A model generated the notes under the pieces. It searched no databases, was not told the origin of the DNA, and worked only from the letters and a program-made list of their open reading frames with translations. This document shows positions 46,842-55,193 of a stretch of DNA of 64,000 bases, in pieces (the first letter of the stretch is position 1; each line of letters opens with the position of its first letter). Origin of the DNA: a virus; IMG/VR virus record IMGVR_UViG_3300025889_000002, positions 1 through 64,000 of that record; one strand, 5' to 3'. A program made the position numbers and the translations under genes.

Positions 46842-47330
46842 CGCATAAAGTTTGGGCCGGAACGCTGGTGGAAGCGCCCGGCCCGATTGCTTTGAACAAG
46901 CCCCTTATAGGCCCCGCAATCGGACAATGCAAGGTTCGAATTGGCGCTTGGCCTAATCCACCCAAAAAGCTGCCTTGATCGACCACGTGCGCCGAGTTTT
47001 TCCGGCAAAGTGCAATCGGTCACAACGTGTTGAGTGCCACGTAAAAGCGGCTCCAGGGGTTCTTTTGCCTGTGACAAGGGATGCCTCGGGTGTTTACCCC
47101 CGCACCGCCGATGCGTGAACCGCGCTAAGGCATGGCCGAACCACGTAATGCCGCTCGCAAGAGTGAAATCGAGGACGACGCTCTAAACGGTCGAGACTAT
47201 CGCTGGCCACGATCCCGGAAGGGCAAAAGGCAGGTTCGGAATAAACGAGGCTAAAGGTTCAGGTGATCCGTCGCTATCGGTAAGGTAGCACCTCGACGGG
47301 GGTATGGGCTATGTCCAAAGGAGACGCAGA
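46842..47330. other. 489-base region without a confident gene
   Basis: Starts with a strong hairpin (GGGCCGG/CCGGCCC around CGCT/AGCG, 46855-46886), then CGATTGC/GCAATCG (46884-46922). Several short weak stems follow. Three tiny frames with non-ATG starts chain by stop-start overlaps (GTG 46868-46978; TTG 46975-47118; GTG 47115-47186), and an ATG frame of 40 codons, very basic, is at 47132-47254. Either a structured RNA or decayed micro-genes. No group I, RNase P or tmRNA core recognised. Confidence 0.4.
46904..46932 (-). promoter_or_regulatory. leftward promoter inside the geneless region
   Basis: On the minus strand: TTGCAT (46927-46932), 17 bases, TATAAG (46904-46909). A transcript would run through the strong GGGCCGG hairpin and be antisense to the gene at 46689. 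Confidence 0.4.
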
Positions 47331-47552
47331 ATGGAAAAGAGACCAGTGCCGGCCCCCGGATACACAAAGATAAGCGGGCATCGATCACCTCCGAAAAGCA
47401 TGGGCACAAACCTGTACGTGCAAATACGCGCTGGCCACTGCGACCCTACGCCATGGCCTGTAGCAACCACGCGGTGGAAATGGCAGAGAGATGAAGCAGG
47501 CAACGTGATCGAACACGCGGGCGATGTGGTCGCGATTCGCCGGGCGGAATAA
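47331..47552 (+). CDS. small conserved protein, 73 aa
   Basis: MEKRPVPAPGYTKISGHRSP, NLYVQIRAGH and end GDVVAIRRA match the unit A protein at 7356. AAAGGAG lies upstream. The interior (WPVATTRWKWQRD) is different. Function unknown. Confidence 0.65.
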   Translation: MEKRPVPAPGYTKISGHRSPPKSMGTNLYVQIRAGHCDPTPWPVATTRWKWQRDEAGNVIEHAGDVVAIRRAE

Positions 47553-47560
47553 TTGTCCGC

Positions 47561-47588
47561 TTGACATAGGTGGAAATCCGCTTATTGT
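47561..47588 (+). promoter_or_regulatory. early promoter flanked by inverted repeat
   Basis: TTGACA, 16 bases containing TAGGTGGAAATCC, TATTGT. TTGTCCGC (47553-47560) and GCGGACAA (47590-47597) form an exact 8-base inverted repeat around it, so repression by a bridging or dimeric protein is plausible. AAGGAG and ATG follow. Confidence 0.6.
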
Positions 47589-47609
47589 GGCGGACAAGGA
47601 GAAAAAAAT

Positions 47610-48011
47610 ATGTCTTGGAATCTTTGGGATAAGGAAGCTGAGATTTCCACCATGCTCGGATGCGTGTTCGATAAAATCGAAGGTGCGGAAGATGGCTCGG
47701 ATGAAATCAAGTTCTACGAAAATGGCGTAGAGCGCTTCCGTATGTATCACACACAGGATTGCTGCGAGCATGTCAGGCTTGAGGATACCGCTGGCGACAT
47801 AGCGGATCTGATTGGCTCACCTATCCTCGAGGCGGAATGTGTCACAAACAGCGAAGACGATCCGCCTGAATATGCCGATAGCTGGACGTGGACGTTCTAC
47901 AAGCTTGGCACCATCAAGGGCCATGTGACCTTGCGCTGGCTAGGTGAGAGTAACGGATACTACAGCGAAAGCGTAGATCTTGCGGACATGCAGAAGATCG
48001 GCAATGCCTGA
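47610..48011 (+). CDS. DUF7448-like phage protein
   Basis: 133 residues. RMYHTQDCCEHVRLEDTAGD and LIGSPILEAE are the conserved features of a small early phage family. Acidic, mixed alpha/beta. Function unknown. First gene after the 47561 promoter; overlaps the next by eight bases. Confidence 0.75.
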   Translation: MSWNLWDKEAEISTMLGCVFDKIEGAEDGSDEIKFYENGVERFRMYHTQDCCEHVRLEDTAGDIADLIGSPILEAECVTNSEDDPPEYADSWTWTFYKLGTIKGHVTLRWLGESNGYYSESVDLADMQKIGNA

Positions 48012-48168
48012 TTGGCGCGACACATTGACCGAAGATGAGGCGCAAAGGCTGGAAGAGATACCAGCCGAACGGTATGCGCTTTCGGCGGAATATCGCAGGA
48101 TATTTGATCGGGCTCGCAAGCGGGCAGATCGCGGCAGAGTACGCAAGCACAGGGCGGAGAAGCAGTGA
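48004..48168 (+). CDS. small basic protein, 54 aa (paralogue 2)
   Basis: Paralogue of 46689. Its end (GRVRKHRAEKQ) and the DNA coding it (from 48133) recur at the end of the HTH gene at 49032, showing 3'-end exchange. One-base overlap with the next start. Confidence 0.6.
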   Translation: MPDWRDTLTEDEAQRLEEIPAERYALSAEYRRIFDRARKRADRGRVRKHRAEKQ

Positions 48169-48347
48169 TGGATGATGAAAAACTATGGACCCTGCGCGGT
48201 ATATGGTCGCAGATGACCGCCGCTGAGCAAGACGTTGTTTTCATGCTCGCAGACCGCAAGTTCACTAAGTCTCGCAAGCGCGACCTGATTGCGCGCCTTG
48301 AACATCTGATTGAGCAAATCGAATACGTGCAGGAGGGTGGGACATGA
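48168..48347 (+). CDS. small helical protein, 59 aa
   Basis: WTLRGIWSQMTAAEQDVVFM, then a basic helix and LEHLIEQIEYVQEGG. Four-base overlap with the next gene. Family not recognised. Confidence 0.55.
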   Translation: MDDEKLWTLRGIWSQMTAAEQDVVFMLADRKFTKSRKRDLIARLEHLIEQIEYVQEGGT

Positions 48348-48505
48348 GCCTCTACAGCGAACTTTCGTGGGCCGGCCCTAACTTCTACGGCCAGACGTTC
48401 ACAGCCCACCACTTCTACCACTGCGCAGCCCGTGACGAGCATATGCGCCTTGAACGCGCCAGAAGGATGGCGAGAGCGGCAGTCAGGAGTGTTAGGCATG
48501 GGTGA
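48344..48505 (+). CDS. small conserved protein, 53 aa (unit B)
   Basis: Nearly the same as 9918-10079 in DNA and protein, yet in a different gene neighbourhood, evidence that these tiny genes move as units. Confidence 0.65.
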   Translation: MSLYSELSWAGPNFYGQTFTAHHFYHCAARDEHMRLERARRMARAAVRSVRHG

Positions 48506-48551
48506 GCAATTCAAGCGCGTCGAATAATTTTCGGGATGGTGCATTTTCCTC

Positions 48552-48580
48552 TTTACAAGGCGGAACAATGGCCCTAGAAC
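48552..48580 (+). promoter_or_regulatory. early promoter with AGGCGGAA spacer
   Basis: TTTACA, 17 bases starting AGGCGGAACAATGG, TAGAAC. CATTTTCC precedes it, as at 45868. Downstream a perfect GGGGCACTGCCCC palindrome (48595-48607) matches the leader of 8545. Confidence 0.55.
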
Positions 48581-48628
48581 GGACTTAACGAAACGGGGCA
48601 CTGCCCCACCAGACAAGGGAAATTGAAA

Positions 48629-48820
48629 ATGACTTACGGATGGACCACTACGAAGAACGAAGCAGGCTTCACTTGGGCCGTTACCGCAACCGAATGGAGT
48701 GAAGAACTCGGTCGCGGTGTTAGCAAAGTTCTCAAGTCTGGCACAGTCGCAACCCGTGCCAAGGCAGCAGGCGCCGCAAAGCGTTGGGTTCTCTTTTTTC
48801 GTCGCGGGGGCTCGATCTGA
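48629..48820 (+). CDS. small early protein, 63 aa
   Basis: TYGWTTTKNEAGFTWAVTAT, then a basic C-terminal half (RAKAAGAAKRWVLFFRRGG). Behind the conserved leader. Possibly DNA-binding. Shares only the leader with 8545. Confidence 0.55.
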   Translation: MTYGWTTTKNEAGFTWAVTATEWSEELGRGVSKVLKSGTVATRAKAAGAAKRWVLFFRRGGSI

Positions 48821-49035
48821 TGGCCACCTACAAGAACCCTTGGCACAAAGATGGGCGCCCAGAGTATGGGCCGCTTGATTATGTGACAGACGTAGAGCCC
48901 AAAGAATACCGCGGGTATTTGATATATAATCGCAATCCAGTCGTCTGGGATGTGGTAAAAGACGGCGTGTGCGTAACGCAACTTGCAGGTTCTCGTGGCG
49001 CTCGTGACGCAATCGACAGGATTTTAAGGAAATGA
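48820..49035 (+). CDS. hypothetical protein, 71 aa
   Basis: MATYKNPWHKDGRPEYGPLD then YLIYNRNPVVWDVVKDGVCV; looks like a small beta fold. One-base and four-base junctions with neighbours. Function unknown. Confidence 0.55.
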   Translation: MATYKNPWHKDGRPEYGPLDYVTDVEPKEYRGYLIYNRNPVVWDVVKDGVCVTQLAGSRGARDAIDRILRK

Positions 49036-49247
49036 CTCCCACAGAGTTCAAAGCAATCCGAAACGGTGCAGGGTATTCTCAAAATGCCCTCGCTGACCTC
49101 CTGCGCATATCTGATGGCAGAACCGTGCGCAGATGGGAGGATGGGTCCAGACCCGTCACAGGGCCTATTTCGATCCTCATGGAGGGCTTGAGGGATGGCT
49201 GGTTCCATGACGGCAGAGTACGCAAGCACAGGGCGGAGAAGCAGTGA
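49032..49247 (+). CDS. helix-turn-helix protein with swapped C-terminus
   Basis: 71 residues. Same HTH as 8929 (FKAIRNGAGYSQNALADLL, SDGRTVRRWEDGSRPVTGP). The last 11 residues (GRVRKHRAEKQ) are instead shared with 48004-48168, encoded by the same ~38 bases. Confidence 0.75.
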   Translation: MTPTEFKAIRNGAGYSQNALADLLRISDGRTVRRWEDGSRPVTGPISILMEGLRDGWFHDGRVRKHRAEKQ

Positions 49248-49432
49248 TGAGCAAGTCACCATTAGAGCACCTTCTTTCAGAGTTTACCGAATGGCCCGAC
49301 AGCGAGCTTGTCCAGCTTTGTCTCGCACCGCCTCCCGGAGAGCACAAGGGCGGACCCGTTGTAGCTGCAACACTTGGCCAACTTCGCAGGAGCGTCTTGA
49401 AGGAGCAGCCCAGCATTGGAACTCACCCATGA
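49247..49432 (+). CDS. small protein, 61 aa
   Basis: MSKSPLEHLLSEFTEWPDSE, then GGPVVAATLGQLRRSVL. Four-base overlap with the next gene. Family not recognised. Confidence 0.55.
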   Translation: MSKSPLEHLLSEFTEWPDSELVQLCLAPPPGEHKGGPVVAATLGQLRRSVLKEQPSIGTHP

Positions 49433-49722
49433 CTAAAACAATCGACCAAGAGGTGATCCAGGCGGATCGTGAGTTGGTTGATTGCATCATGTGCGATGAT
49501 CCAGCCGCGCCTGACTTTGAGTACGCATACCGCGAGGTTGCAGCCCACCGCATGACAGAGCGCGCGGCAATCGTGGCGTGGTTGATAAGGCAGGCGGTCT
49601 ATTACACCGAGATAGACGAAGGTTATCACGCTAACGCCGTTTCAGATGCCGCAGACGCTATCGAACGCGGCGGCCACATGGAGACAATCAAGCGCGTTCG
49701 AGCAGAAGGGGCGCAGGGATGA
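49429..49722 (+). CDS. mosaic small protein (MTKT family), 97 aa
   Basis: N-terminal half as 10277-10612; middle YTEIDEGYHANAVSDAADA as in leftward gene 33734; C-terminal IKRVRAE as in 10881 and 50092. Three sources in one small gene. Function unknown. Confidence 0.6.
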   Translation: MTKTIDQEVIQADRELVDCIMCDDPAAPDFEYAYREVAAHRMTERAAIVAWLIRQAVYYTEIDEGYHANAVSDAADAIERGGHMETIKRVRAEGAQG

Positions 49723-49828
49723 GTGGCCTAATCTTGGGGAGTGGTATTGGAACGCGCGTCGTGGTTCGCGCGTCATAGGCTACAAACCCAAAGCCACCAC
49801 CGAAGCAAAGCCCGACGACACCCGCCTC

Positions 49829-50089
49829 ATGGCAATCATCGAACGCATAGCCTCTAACGGCGTAGCATCCATAACCGATGTCAGGGAGTGTGAGGCAATC
49901 GTGGCAGAGCGGAGGCCGGTTGATCCGTTGGTTGAGAGCGTAGCGGAACTGGTTCACGATGCCATGATGTGGGGCGTTGGATGCGGCGGGGAGCCTAGTA
50001 ATTGGGCAGGCAAGAAAAGTCTCGGTGAGGAAATGGCGCGCGAATACGCCAAGGAAATTATCAAGAAACTCAAGATCGTAGAGGCATAA
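49829..50089 (+). CDS. conserved small protein, 86 aa
   Basis: MAIIERIASNGVASITDVRE onward matches 10609-10878. The frame is open upstream to 49646 and reads sensibly (WPNLGEWYWNARRGSRVIGY), so a longer form from a non-ATG start is possible. Function unknown. Confidence 0.55.
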   Translation: MAIIERIASNGVASITDVRECEAIVAERRPVDPLVESVAELVHDAMMWGVGCGGEPSNWAGKKSLGEEMAREYAKEIIKKLKIVEA

Positions 50090-50091
50090 CA

Positions 50092-50586
50092 ATGACCGAG
50101 ATAGACTGGAACGCACCGCTTGAGGCCGTGCATGATGATGGCAGGGTTGTTAGTGTAACTAAAAGTCGCGGTTGGGAGTGTGCCGATGCCGATGGTGAGT
50201 ATCGTTTAGACGGAATCCCTGAAAGCATGTATGCTCCGTATTTCAGCAGTACCGGGCGCGGTGACGATCCTTCGTGGCAAATCCGCAACCGCACCACAAA
50301 GCCCGCCAATGCGCCTTCGCCGGAGTTCATGCAGTCGGTAAAGGCATTGGCCAAAGGTGCGCTAATGCAGTGGTCGAGCGGAGTGTATCACGATCACGCA
50401 AAAGCCATCCTCGCAGAACTAGAGCCTAAGCCCGATGCTTTGGATGAAGAGTTCGATAAGTGGATTGAAGGCTACTGCGGCAAGTTCGATCCAGAAGAAA
50501 CAAACATACGCTTTACGGCAAACGAAATGCGTAAAGCATTCAAGGGCGGTTCCGCAATCAAGCGCGTTAGAGCGGAGAAGGGGTGA
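50092..50586 (+). CDS. mosaic hypothetical protein, 164 aa
   Basis: Shares the start, IRNRTTKPANAPSPE and end with 10881-11375. The interior (AVHDDGRVVSVTKSRGWECA, EGYCGKFDPEETNIRF) is different. Function unknown. Confidence 0.6.
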   Translation: MTEIDWNAPLEAVHDDGRVVSVTKSRGWECADADGEYRLDGIPESMYAPYFSSTGRGDDPSWQIRNRTTKPANAPSPEFMQSVKALAKGALMQWSSGVYHDHAKAILAELEPKPDALDEEFDKWIEGYCGKFDPEETNIRFTANEMRKAFKGGSAIKRVRAEKG

Positions 50587-50789
50587 TGGGTGACTATGAA
50601 GCCGTACCGTGCCAGAGACCTGCGGGCCTTAGCGATAGCGATGTTATCATAACCCACGAATACACGCGAGGATGGGGAAGCTGTTGCTACAAGCGCAAGG
50701 TGGCCGACATTGATTGGTCTTTGGTGTTTGGCATTCATCGCGCACCCATAACCCAAACCCCACTTGCCCACAAAGGCAATACAGGCTAG
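50586..50789 (+). CDS. small protein, 67 aa
   Basis: MGDYEAVPCQRPAGLSDSDV, then WGSCCYKRKVADIDWSLVFG. In the slot of the zinc-ribbon gene 11375 but unrelated. The end overlaps the late promoter. Function unknown. Confidence 0.5.
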   Translation: MGDYEAVPCQRPAGLSDSDVIITHEYTRGWGSCCYKRKVADIDWSLVFGIHRAPITQTPLAHKGNTG

Positions 50790-50792
50790 ATA
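50764..50792 (+). promoter_or_regulatory. conserved promoter upstream of terminase (copy B)
   Basis: TTGCCC, 17 bases, TAGATA, as in unit A at 11590-11618. Confidence 0.65.
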
Positions 50793-50851
50793 GGGCAGTA
50801 TGGCTTCGACCCCTAAAATCCTGCACATGATTTTTTTCAAAGGAAATCAAG

Positions 50852-51157
50852 ATGGCGCACGGGGGTAAGCGTCCCGGTGCCGGTAGGCCTAAAGGGGCTA
50901 AGGACAAGCTGACACGCGAAGCGGGTGCTAGCCTTGCTGAGATAGCGCGGGAACACACGGAATCCGCCATAGAGACACTTGTGCAGATTGCGGTTTCTGG
51001 TGAGAGCGAGGCTGCTAGGGTGAGTGCAGCAAACGCGCTGCTTGATCGTGGTTACGGTAGGGCTCCACAGTCAATCGAACACACGGGCGAGGTCGCATTC
51101 AGCAAAGCCACTGAACTGTCAGACGACGAACTGGCAAAGCTGGCAACCGGGCGGTGA
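50852..51157 (+). CDS. terS: terminase small subunit (unit B)
   Basis: 101 residues, nearly the same as unit A with the GKRPGAGRPKGAKDK tail. AAAGGA site nine bases upstream fixes the start. GTGA overlap with terL. Confidence 0.8.
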   Translation: MAHGGKRPGAGRPKGAKDKLTREAGASLAEIAREHTESAIETLVQIAVSGESEAARVSAANALLDRGYGRAPQSIEHTGEVAFSKATELSDDELAKLATGR

Positions 51158-52704
51158 CGATAACTCAGCAGGAGGCTGCAACGGAACTCCTGCGCCGCCG
51201 CCGCGCCAGATCCAGCCTTGTTGATTATGCCCGCTATATCGATGTTCCCGGCGCACCTGTCACTGAAGACGATCCCGACTGCGAGACATTCAAACCGGTC
51301 GAAACTGTTCTAGCCGAGCATCACGAAATCATCCTGAACGCCACACAGCGGTGCATAGAGCGCCACCGTGGGCGAACGATGCTGTTCCTGCCCCCTGGTA
51401 GTGCGAAGTCGACATACGCAACGGTCGTGTCATCAACATGGGCGCTGGGTAGGCAAGAGGGGTACAAGGTTATCAATGTCAGCTATGCCAGCGACATAGC
51501 TAAGAAGTTTGGCCGCCGAATGAGGGCGATAACCAAGCAGAAGAAGTTCGAAAATCTATTCTCCACCAGTTTATCGAAAGAGAGTAGCGCCGCTGATGAG
51601 TGGGCCTTGTTGAATGAATCTGAATTCATGGCTGGCGGCATTCTTTCTGGCATAACCGGGAACCGTGCAGATTTCGTATGTATTGACGATCCCATTCGCG
51701 GGCGACGTGACGCGGATTCGGAAACAATTCGGAAGAACACCCGCGATGCATACGATGATGATGTTCTAACCCGCTTGAAGCCCGGTGGGAGCGTGATGAT
51801 TACGCAAACGCGCTGGCATGAAATGGACCTTGCTGGCTCTATCCTGCCTGAAGGATGGAATGGCGAAAGCGGCATGATTGAGTGCCGTGATGGCGAGACG
51901 TGGGAAGTTATCTGCATTCCTGCCAAGGCTGAGCGTCACGACGACATGCTTGGGCGTTTGCCGGGTGAGTATATCTGGCCAGAATGGTTCGGTCCTGAGC
52001 ATTGGGCTCCGTTCGAGCGGATGCCCCGTACATGGAATGCCCTCTACCAACAGCGACCAGCCCCCGACACAGGCGACTACTTCAAGCGCGAATGGATTAT
52101 CGAGGAAGATGCTGTTCCACCTCTCCAGACCATGCAGATATTCGGTGCATCCGATTATGCCGTGACCGCAAACGGCGGCGATTACACGGTGCATGTCGTC
52201 ATGGGGATAGATCACACGGGCCGCTTGTGGCTGCTTGACCTATGGCGGCAACAGGCATCGTCCGATGTATGGGTGGATAGCCTGTGTGCGTTGGTGAAGC
52301 AGTGGAAGCCGATAGGATGGGCAGAGGAAACCGGGCAGATCAAGTCGGGCGTTGGCCCGTTCCTGGTGAAGCGGATGCTTGAGACTGAGGCTTACGTGGC
52401 CCGCGAGCAGTTCCCGACACGCGGCGACAAAGCGGTGCGAGCCCAGTCCATTCGTGGGCGCATGGCAATGCAGGGGCTGCACGTTCCCCGTGGTGCGCCA
52501 TGGTTGCCAACACTCATTTCCGAGATGATGTCTTTCCCCGTCGGCAGTCACGACGATCAGGTCGATGCGCTGGGTTTGGCAGGACAGTTGATTGCGAAGA
52601 TGGATTTCGGTAAGACACCTGAAGACGAGAAACCTAAACCGGGGGCACCGCCGCGCGTCGTGGCGGATGGTGTTATCGCCCCGCCATTGAGGATGAGGCG
52701 GTAA
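51154..52704 (+). CDS. terL: terminase large subunit (unit B)
   Basis: 516 residues, GTG start. Walker A PPGSAKST, Walker B FVCIDD, nuclease ASDYAVTANGGDYT and GSHDDQVDALG all kept. Colinear with 12029-13582. Confidence 0.97.
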   Translation: MTITQQEAATELLRRRRARSSLVDYARYIDVPGAPVTEDDPDCETFKPVETVLAEHHEIILNATQRCIERHRGRTMLFLPPGSAKSTYATVVSSTWALGRQEGYKVINVSYASDIAKKFGRRMRAITKQKKFENLFSTSLSKESSAADEWALLNESEFMAGGILSGITGNRADFVCIDDPIRGRRDADSETIRKNTRDAYDDDVLTRLKPGGSVMITQTRWHEMDLAGSILPEGWNGESGMIECRDGETWEVICIPAKAERHDDMLGRLPGEYIWPEWFGPEHWAPFERMPRTWNALYQQRPAPDTGDYFKREWIIEEDAVPPLQTMQIFGASDYAVTANGGDYTVHVVMGIDHTGRLWLLDLWRQQASSDVWVDSLCALVKQWKPIGWAEETGQIKSGVGPFLVKRMLETEAYVAREQFPTRGDKAVRAQSIRGRMAMQGLHVPRGAPWLPTLISEMMSFPVGSHDDQVDALGLAGQLIAKMDFGKTPEDEKPKPGAPPRVVADGVIAPPLRMRR

Positions 52705-52713
52705 GGCATAGTG

Positions 52714-55026
52714 ATGGACAGCACCCAAGACTTCACCGGCACGCCTGAGCAGACGCGCGAGAAAGCCTCCGCGCCTATCCTGCAGGCCCTCAAGCGCTCG
52801 CAGGACGCGTTCAAGGAATGGGACGCCACCTGCCACGGTATCGATGACATCTACTCGCGCCACGGATCGTCCTATGAAACCCTGATGACCGATTATGGCG
52901 GATCCAGCTGGAAAGATGCACAGATGGACCTGTTCTGGTCATCGTCGGAAGTGCTGAAACCTGCAGTGTATGCGCGCCCGCCTGTTCCTGCGATTGCGCC
53001 GATCTTCAAGGATGGTGGCCGTCTGAAGTCAACCACGGCTGAATTGCTTGAGCGTGCGGCGGTATCGACCTTCAAGAAGACTGGCATTGACGATGTGATG
53101 CAGTCGGTGCGCGATGACCTGCTGTTCTCCGGCCGCGGTGTCATGTGGCTGCGGTATGAGAGCGACGATGGAAAGCGCGTCTGTGTAGAACACCTCGATC
53201 GCGATGACTTCCTGCATGACGTGGCCCGCAAGTGGTCTGCCGTCGGCTGGGTGGCTGGCGGTTTCTGGATGTCTCGTGAAGAGATCAAGGAGCGGTTCAA
53301 GGGTCTGACTGAAGACCAGATGGACACCATCAAGTTCCTTGAGCGCCGCGACGTGGACAACCGCGACGAAAAGGCAATGACTGCCAAGGCGCGTGTGTGG
53401 GAGGTCTGGCACAAGGCCAACAACCGCGTTTACTGGGTTACTGAGGGTCTGGATGTCTATCTGGACGATGGTGAGCCCCACCTGAAGCTTGATGAGTTCT
53501 TCCCCTGCCCACGGCCAGCCTATGGCACGCTGCAGCGGCGTAGCCTTATTCCTGTGCCCGACTTCGAACGCTATTCAGGCATGTTCGCCAAGATCAACAC
53601 GCTGACGGCGCGCATTTACCTGCTGCTTGATCAGGTCAAGATGAAGGGCCTTATCCCTGCAGGAGGGGACATTGCAGACGCCATCCACCAGGTTATGCGC
53701 TCGGATGACGACAGCATCGTTATCGGTGTTCCTGGCGCTGCCATGATGGAGGGCGCCGCAGTAGTGCAATGGTTGCCACTCGACCAGATCGCCGCCGCCA
53801 TTACGGGCCTGATCGAAGCCCGCCGCCAGCTGATCGAAGACTTCTACCAGCTTTCCGGAATATCGGACATCATGCGCGGTGCGACACAGGCGGAAGAAAC
53901 GCTTGGCGCCCAGCAGTTGAAGGCGCAGTTCGGTTCTGTGCGTGTGCGCCAAAAGATCGACGAGATGCAGCGGATTGCGGCTGAAGCGGTCAAGATCGCA
54001 TCGGAGATACTGGCCGAAAAGTTCGACGGTGACACGCTGCTTGCCATGTCGCAGATGGAATTGCCGACACGCAAGGACATCGAAAAGCGGCTTAAGGAGA
54101 TTGAAAGCGCCGCCGAAAAGGAAATGAAGGCGCTGGCTGACAAGGCCATGGAAGGCGGGCAGGACATGGATCCTGCACAGGCCCAGCAGATGCTTCAACA
54201 GGCGCAACAGGAGATTGTCTCCCGCTATGCGCCGATGTTCGAAGAAGCCGAGAACCTTGTGCCGATCGATGACGTGGTGGACCTGCTGCGCGATGACCGG
54301 GCGCGCTCGTTTGCCTTCGAGATCGAGACCGATTCCACTATCATGGTGGATGAGATTGCCGAGAAACAGGCCCGCAACGAGTTCATGGGGGCGTTCAACA
54401 GCGCCACGCAGGGGCTTATGGGGCTGGCTGGCATGGGTGAGCCCGGGGCCAAGCTTGCGGGTGAGTTGATGAAGTTCGTGCTGGCGCCCTATCGCGTCGG
54501 CCGGCAGATGGACACGGCGATTGACGACTTCGTGAAGCAGGCGCCTGCGATGATGGCAGGACAGGGTGAAGGTGAAGATCAGCAGGGCGTTGCGGCACTG
54601 GCTGAAGCCGAGATGGAAAAGGCCAAGGCTCAGATGGCCAAGGTCGAGGCCGATAGCGCGCTCAAGCAGGCTGAAAACCAACGCAAGTTCGCTGAATTGC
54701 AGGTAAAGGCGCAGAAGGATCAGGCGGACGCTCAGGCCAAGATGGTCAAACTGCAGCAGGATGCGGATGCAATGGGAATCAAGGCGCAGGAAGCGTTGGC
54801 CAATGTCGATCTGCTGCGGGCACAGACCATGAAGGCCATGTCCGAGGCTGGAATAGCTATCGACACCGCGCAGCTTGACGAGTTCCGTTCGCTGTCGGAC
54901 ATTGAGATCAAGCGCAGCCAGGAACAGCGCGCCATCGCCAATGACGCAAGGCAGGCTGCACGGGCCGATCGCCAAGAGGTGCGGGAGGTTATGGAGCCGC
55001 CCGAAACCGAGATGGAGGACGATTGA
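52714..55026 (+). CDS. portal protein (unit B)
   Basis: 770 residues. Same core and coiled-coil tail as 13579-15879. A ten-base gap now separates it from terL and the start is MDSTQDFTGTPEQ, aligned with MNESRNFTGTTEE. GTG at 52711 is also in frame. Confidence 0.92.
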   Translation: MDSTQDFTGTPEQTREKASAPILQALKRSQDAFKEWDATCHGIDDIYSRHGSSYETLMTDYGGSSWKDAQMDLFWSSSEVLKPAVYARPPVPAIAPIFKDGGRLKSTTAELLERAAVSTFKKTGIDDVMQSVRDDLLFSGRGVMWLRYESDDGKRVCVEHLDRDDFLHDVARKWSAVGWVAGGFWMSREEIKERFKGLTEDQMDTIKFLERRDVDNRDEKAMTAKARVWEVWHKANNRVYWVTEGLDVYLDDGEPHLKLDEFFPCPRPAYGTLQRRSLIPVPDFERYSGMFAKINTLTARIYLLLDQVKMKGLIPAGGDIADAIHQVMRSDDDSIVIGVPGAAMMEGAAVVQWLPLDQIAAAITGLIEARRQLIEDFYQLSGISDIMRGATQAEETLGAQQLKAQFGSVRVRQKIDEMQRIAAEAVKIASEILAEKFDGDTLLAMSQMELPTRKDIEKRLKEIESAAEKEMKALADKAMEGGQDMDPAQAQQMLQQAQQEIVSRYAPMFEEAENLVPIDDVVDLLRDDRARSFAFEIETDSTIMVDEIAEKQARNEFMGAFNSATQGLMGLAGMGEPGAKLAGELMKFVLAPYRVGRQMDTAIDDFVKQAPAMMAGQGEGEDQQGVAALAEAEMEKAKAQMAKVEADSALKQAENQRKFAELQVKAQKDQADAQAKMVKLQQDADAMGIKAQEALANVDLLRAQTMKAMSEAGIAIDTAQLDEFRSLSDIEIKRSQEQRAIANDARQAARADRQEVREVMEPPETEMEDD

Positions 55027-55181
55027 TGAACGTCACCATAGTTGAAAGCGGGGGCTATCCCGTTACGCCTGTAGATGACGGCGCACCTCCTGCCGAAGTG
55101 GTCGATGAAGGCGGTTATCCCATTACCATCGTGGAAAGCGGCGGCGTTCCGTTCGTTCTCAATAATTACACACCCGCATAA
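55026..55181 (+). CDS. small triple-repeat protein (unit B)
   Basis: 51 residues: VTIVESGGYPVTP, VVDEGGYPITI and IVESGGVPFVL. A shorter linker than unit A, but the repeats are kept, so they matter for function. Confidence 0.65.
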   Translation: MNVTIVESGGYPVTPVDDGAPPAEVVDEGGYPITIVESGGVPFVLNNYTPA

Positions 55182-55193
55182 GGACTGAGTGAC

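Noticed and set aside
46842-47330. Group I intron, RNase P or tmRNA in the geneless stretch
   Set aside because: GGTCGAGACTA resembles the intron R element but no matching TAGTC strand occurs; no RNase P or tmRNA core sequences are present.
47960-49051. 363-codon minus-strand frame in the early region of unit B
   Set aside because: It crosses six well-spaced rightward genes and two promoters, with no start site or recognisable domain.
50801-50869. 22-codon ATG frame just before terS in unit B
   Set aside because: No ribosome-binding site, no counterpart in unit A, and it overlaps the terS start signal.
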